From: Nemertoderma westbladi
Taxonomy: Eukaryota > Xenacoelomorpha > Nemertodermatida > Nemertodermatidae
Assembly (NCBI GenBank): GCA_032718475.1
Contig: JAUCBJ010007936.1
Location: 124,001-188,000 of the forward strand
Reading direction: 5' to 3'
DNA: 64,000 nt
Made by a program: the position numbers and the translations under genes. Shown here in pieces: positions 63,745-64,000 of this stretch; the first letter of the stretch is position 1, and each line of letters opens with the position of its first letter. The notes beneath the pieces were generated by a model. The model made no database searches, was not told the origin of the DNA, and worked only from the letters and a program-made list of their open reading frames with translations.

Positions 63745-64000
63745 CGTAGCTGGTATAACTTCACACGGAAATGGGTTTAAACTCAACCACGTTGAGTGGA
63801 GCGACGAAATGGGCTGGATCAAGAAGAAGCCAGCACCACTGCCGTATCTAAACGTCTCTATTGAGCTACTGGTAAAGGCACATAAGGAAATGCATCAAGA
63901 ATCATCTATAAATCAAGTTAAACGAAGACAAAGCGTGACTATATCAAGTTGTGCTGATACAGGTGCCCAAGTAACTGTTGCTGGACCAGACGTAATGCAA
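63745..64000 (+). pseudogene. Gypsy element 2: gag-protease continuation
   Basis: After the CGTA duplication the frame reads AGITSHGNGFKLNHVEW and SIELLVKAHKEM. It then reaches CADTGAQVTVAG, the Asp-Thr-Gly aspartic protease site, at about 63950-63985, and runs out of the window. It joins the frame ending at 60624. Confidence 0.85.

Overview
The window looks like a repeat-rich stretch of an invertebrate animal genome. I see no ordinary host gene, no rRNA or tRNA gene and no bacterial gene layout. Almost everything recognisable is a transposable element or its remains: three BEL/Pao-type LTR retrotransposons, two Gypsy elements, two non-LTR retrotransposons, a Penelope-like fragment, a piggyBac, a P element, two other DDE-type DNA transposons and a transposase-less TIR element. 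This set is typical of an aquatic invertebrate, but the phylum cannot be fixed from the sequence. The flanks are AT-rich. The block from about 6.8 to 34 kb is much richer in GC and CpG.

Positions 1-35.8 kb form a four-level nest, read from shared ends and target-site duplications (TSDs). The outermost element is an old, decayed BEL/Pao element (here Z, minus strand), whose two parts lie at about 2.1-5.26 kb and 34.0-35.76 kb. It was split by an RTE-like non-LTR element (plus strand, 5262-6831 and 32872-33992, flanked by a 10-bp TSD). That element was split by a second BEL/Pao element (Y, minus strand, 6832-7343 plus 21597-32871). The left LTR of Y was split by a third, young BEL/Pao element (X, minus strand, 7344-21591, 14.2 kb, two 547-bp LTRs, TSD TTCCG). 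Beyond Z on the left lies the relic of a repetitive invertebrate gene family with cysteine clusters (1-2061).

The main novelty is in X and Y. Downstream of pol, where some retroelements carry an envelope gene, both carry two overlapping frames: ORF A, which reads as a DEDD-superfamily 3'-5' exonuclease, and ORF B, a protein with CCHC zinc knuckles and a conserved C-terminal domain. ORF B lies in the +1 frame of ORF A in both, with overlaps of 95 and 92 nt. In X both ORFs are intact, next to an uninterrupted 1754-codon gag-pol frame. In Y the exonuclease has two in-frame TGA codons, and the reverse transcriptase and RNase H core has been removed by an in-frame deletion, so Y is an RT-less derivative that would need help in trans. 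Both elements also place tandem repeats between pol and ORF A, a stop codon within the charged coiled coil of gag, and an inverted repeat beside the polypurine tract.

Positions 35.8-46.5 kb hold a 125-bp-arm palindrome with a hammerhead-like core, a 1255-bp TIR element with TA duplications, a minisatellite, a complete Gypsy element (39318-44583, TSD GTAAC) and a Penelope-like fragment with a GIY-YIG domain. Positions 46.5-64 kb hold a 5'-truncated non-LTR element with a long intact RT ORF, a decayed piggyBac, a P element with 8-bp TSD, a DDE transposon with repeated ACGTCCGT-type subterminal motifs, and a second Gypsy element whose coding frame is interrupted exactly by another DDE transposon (60625-63744, TSD CGTA).
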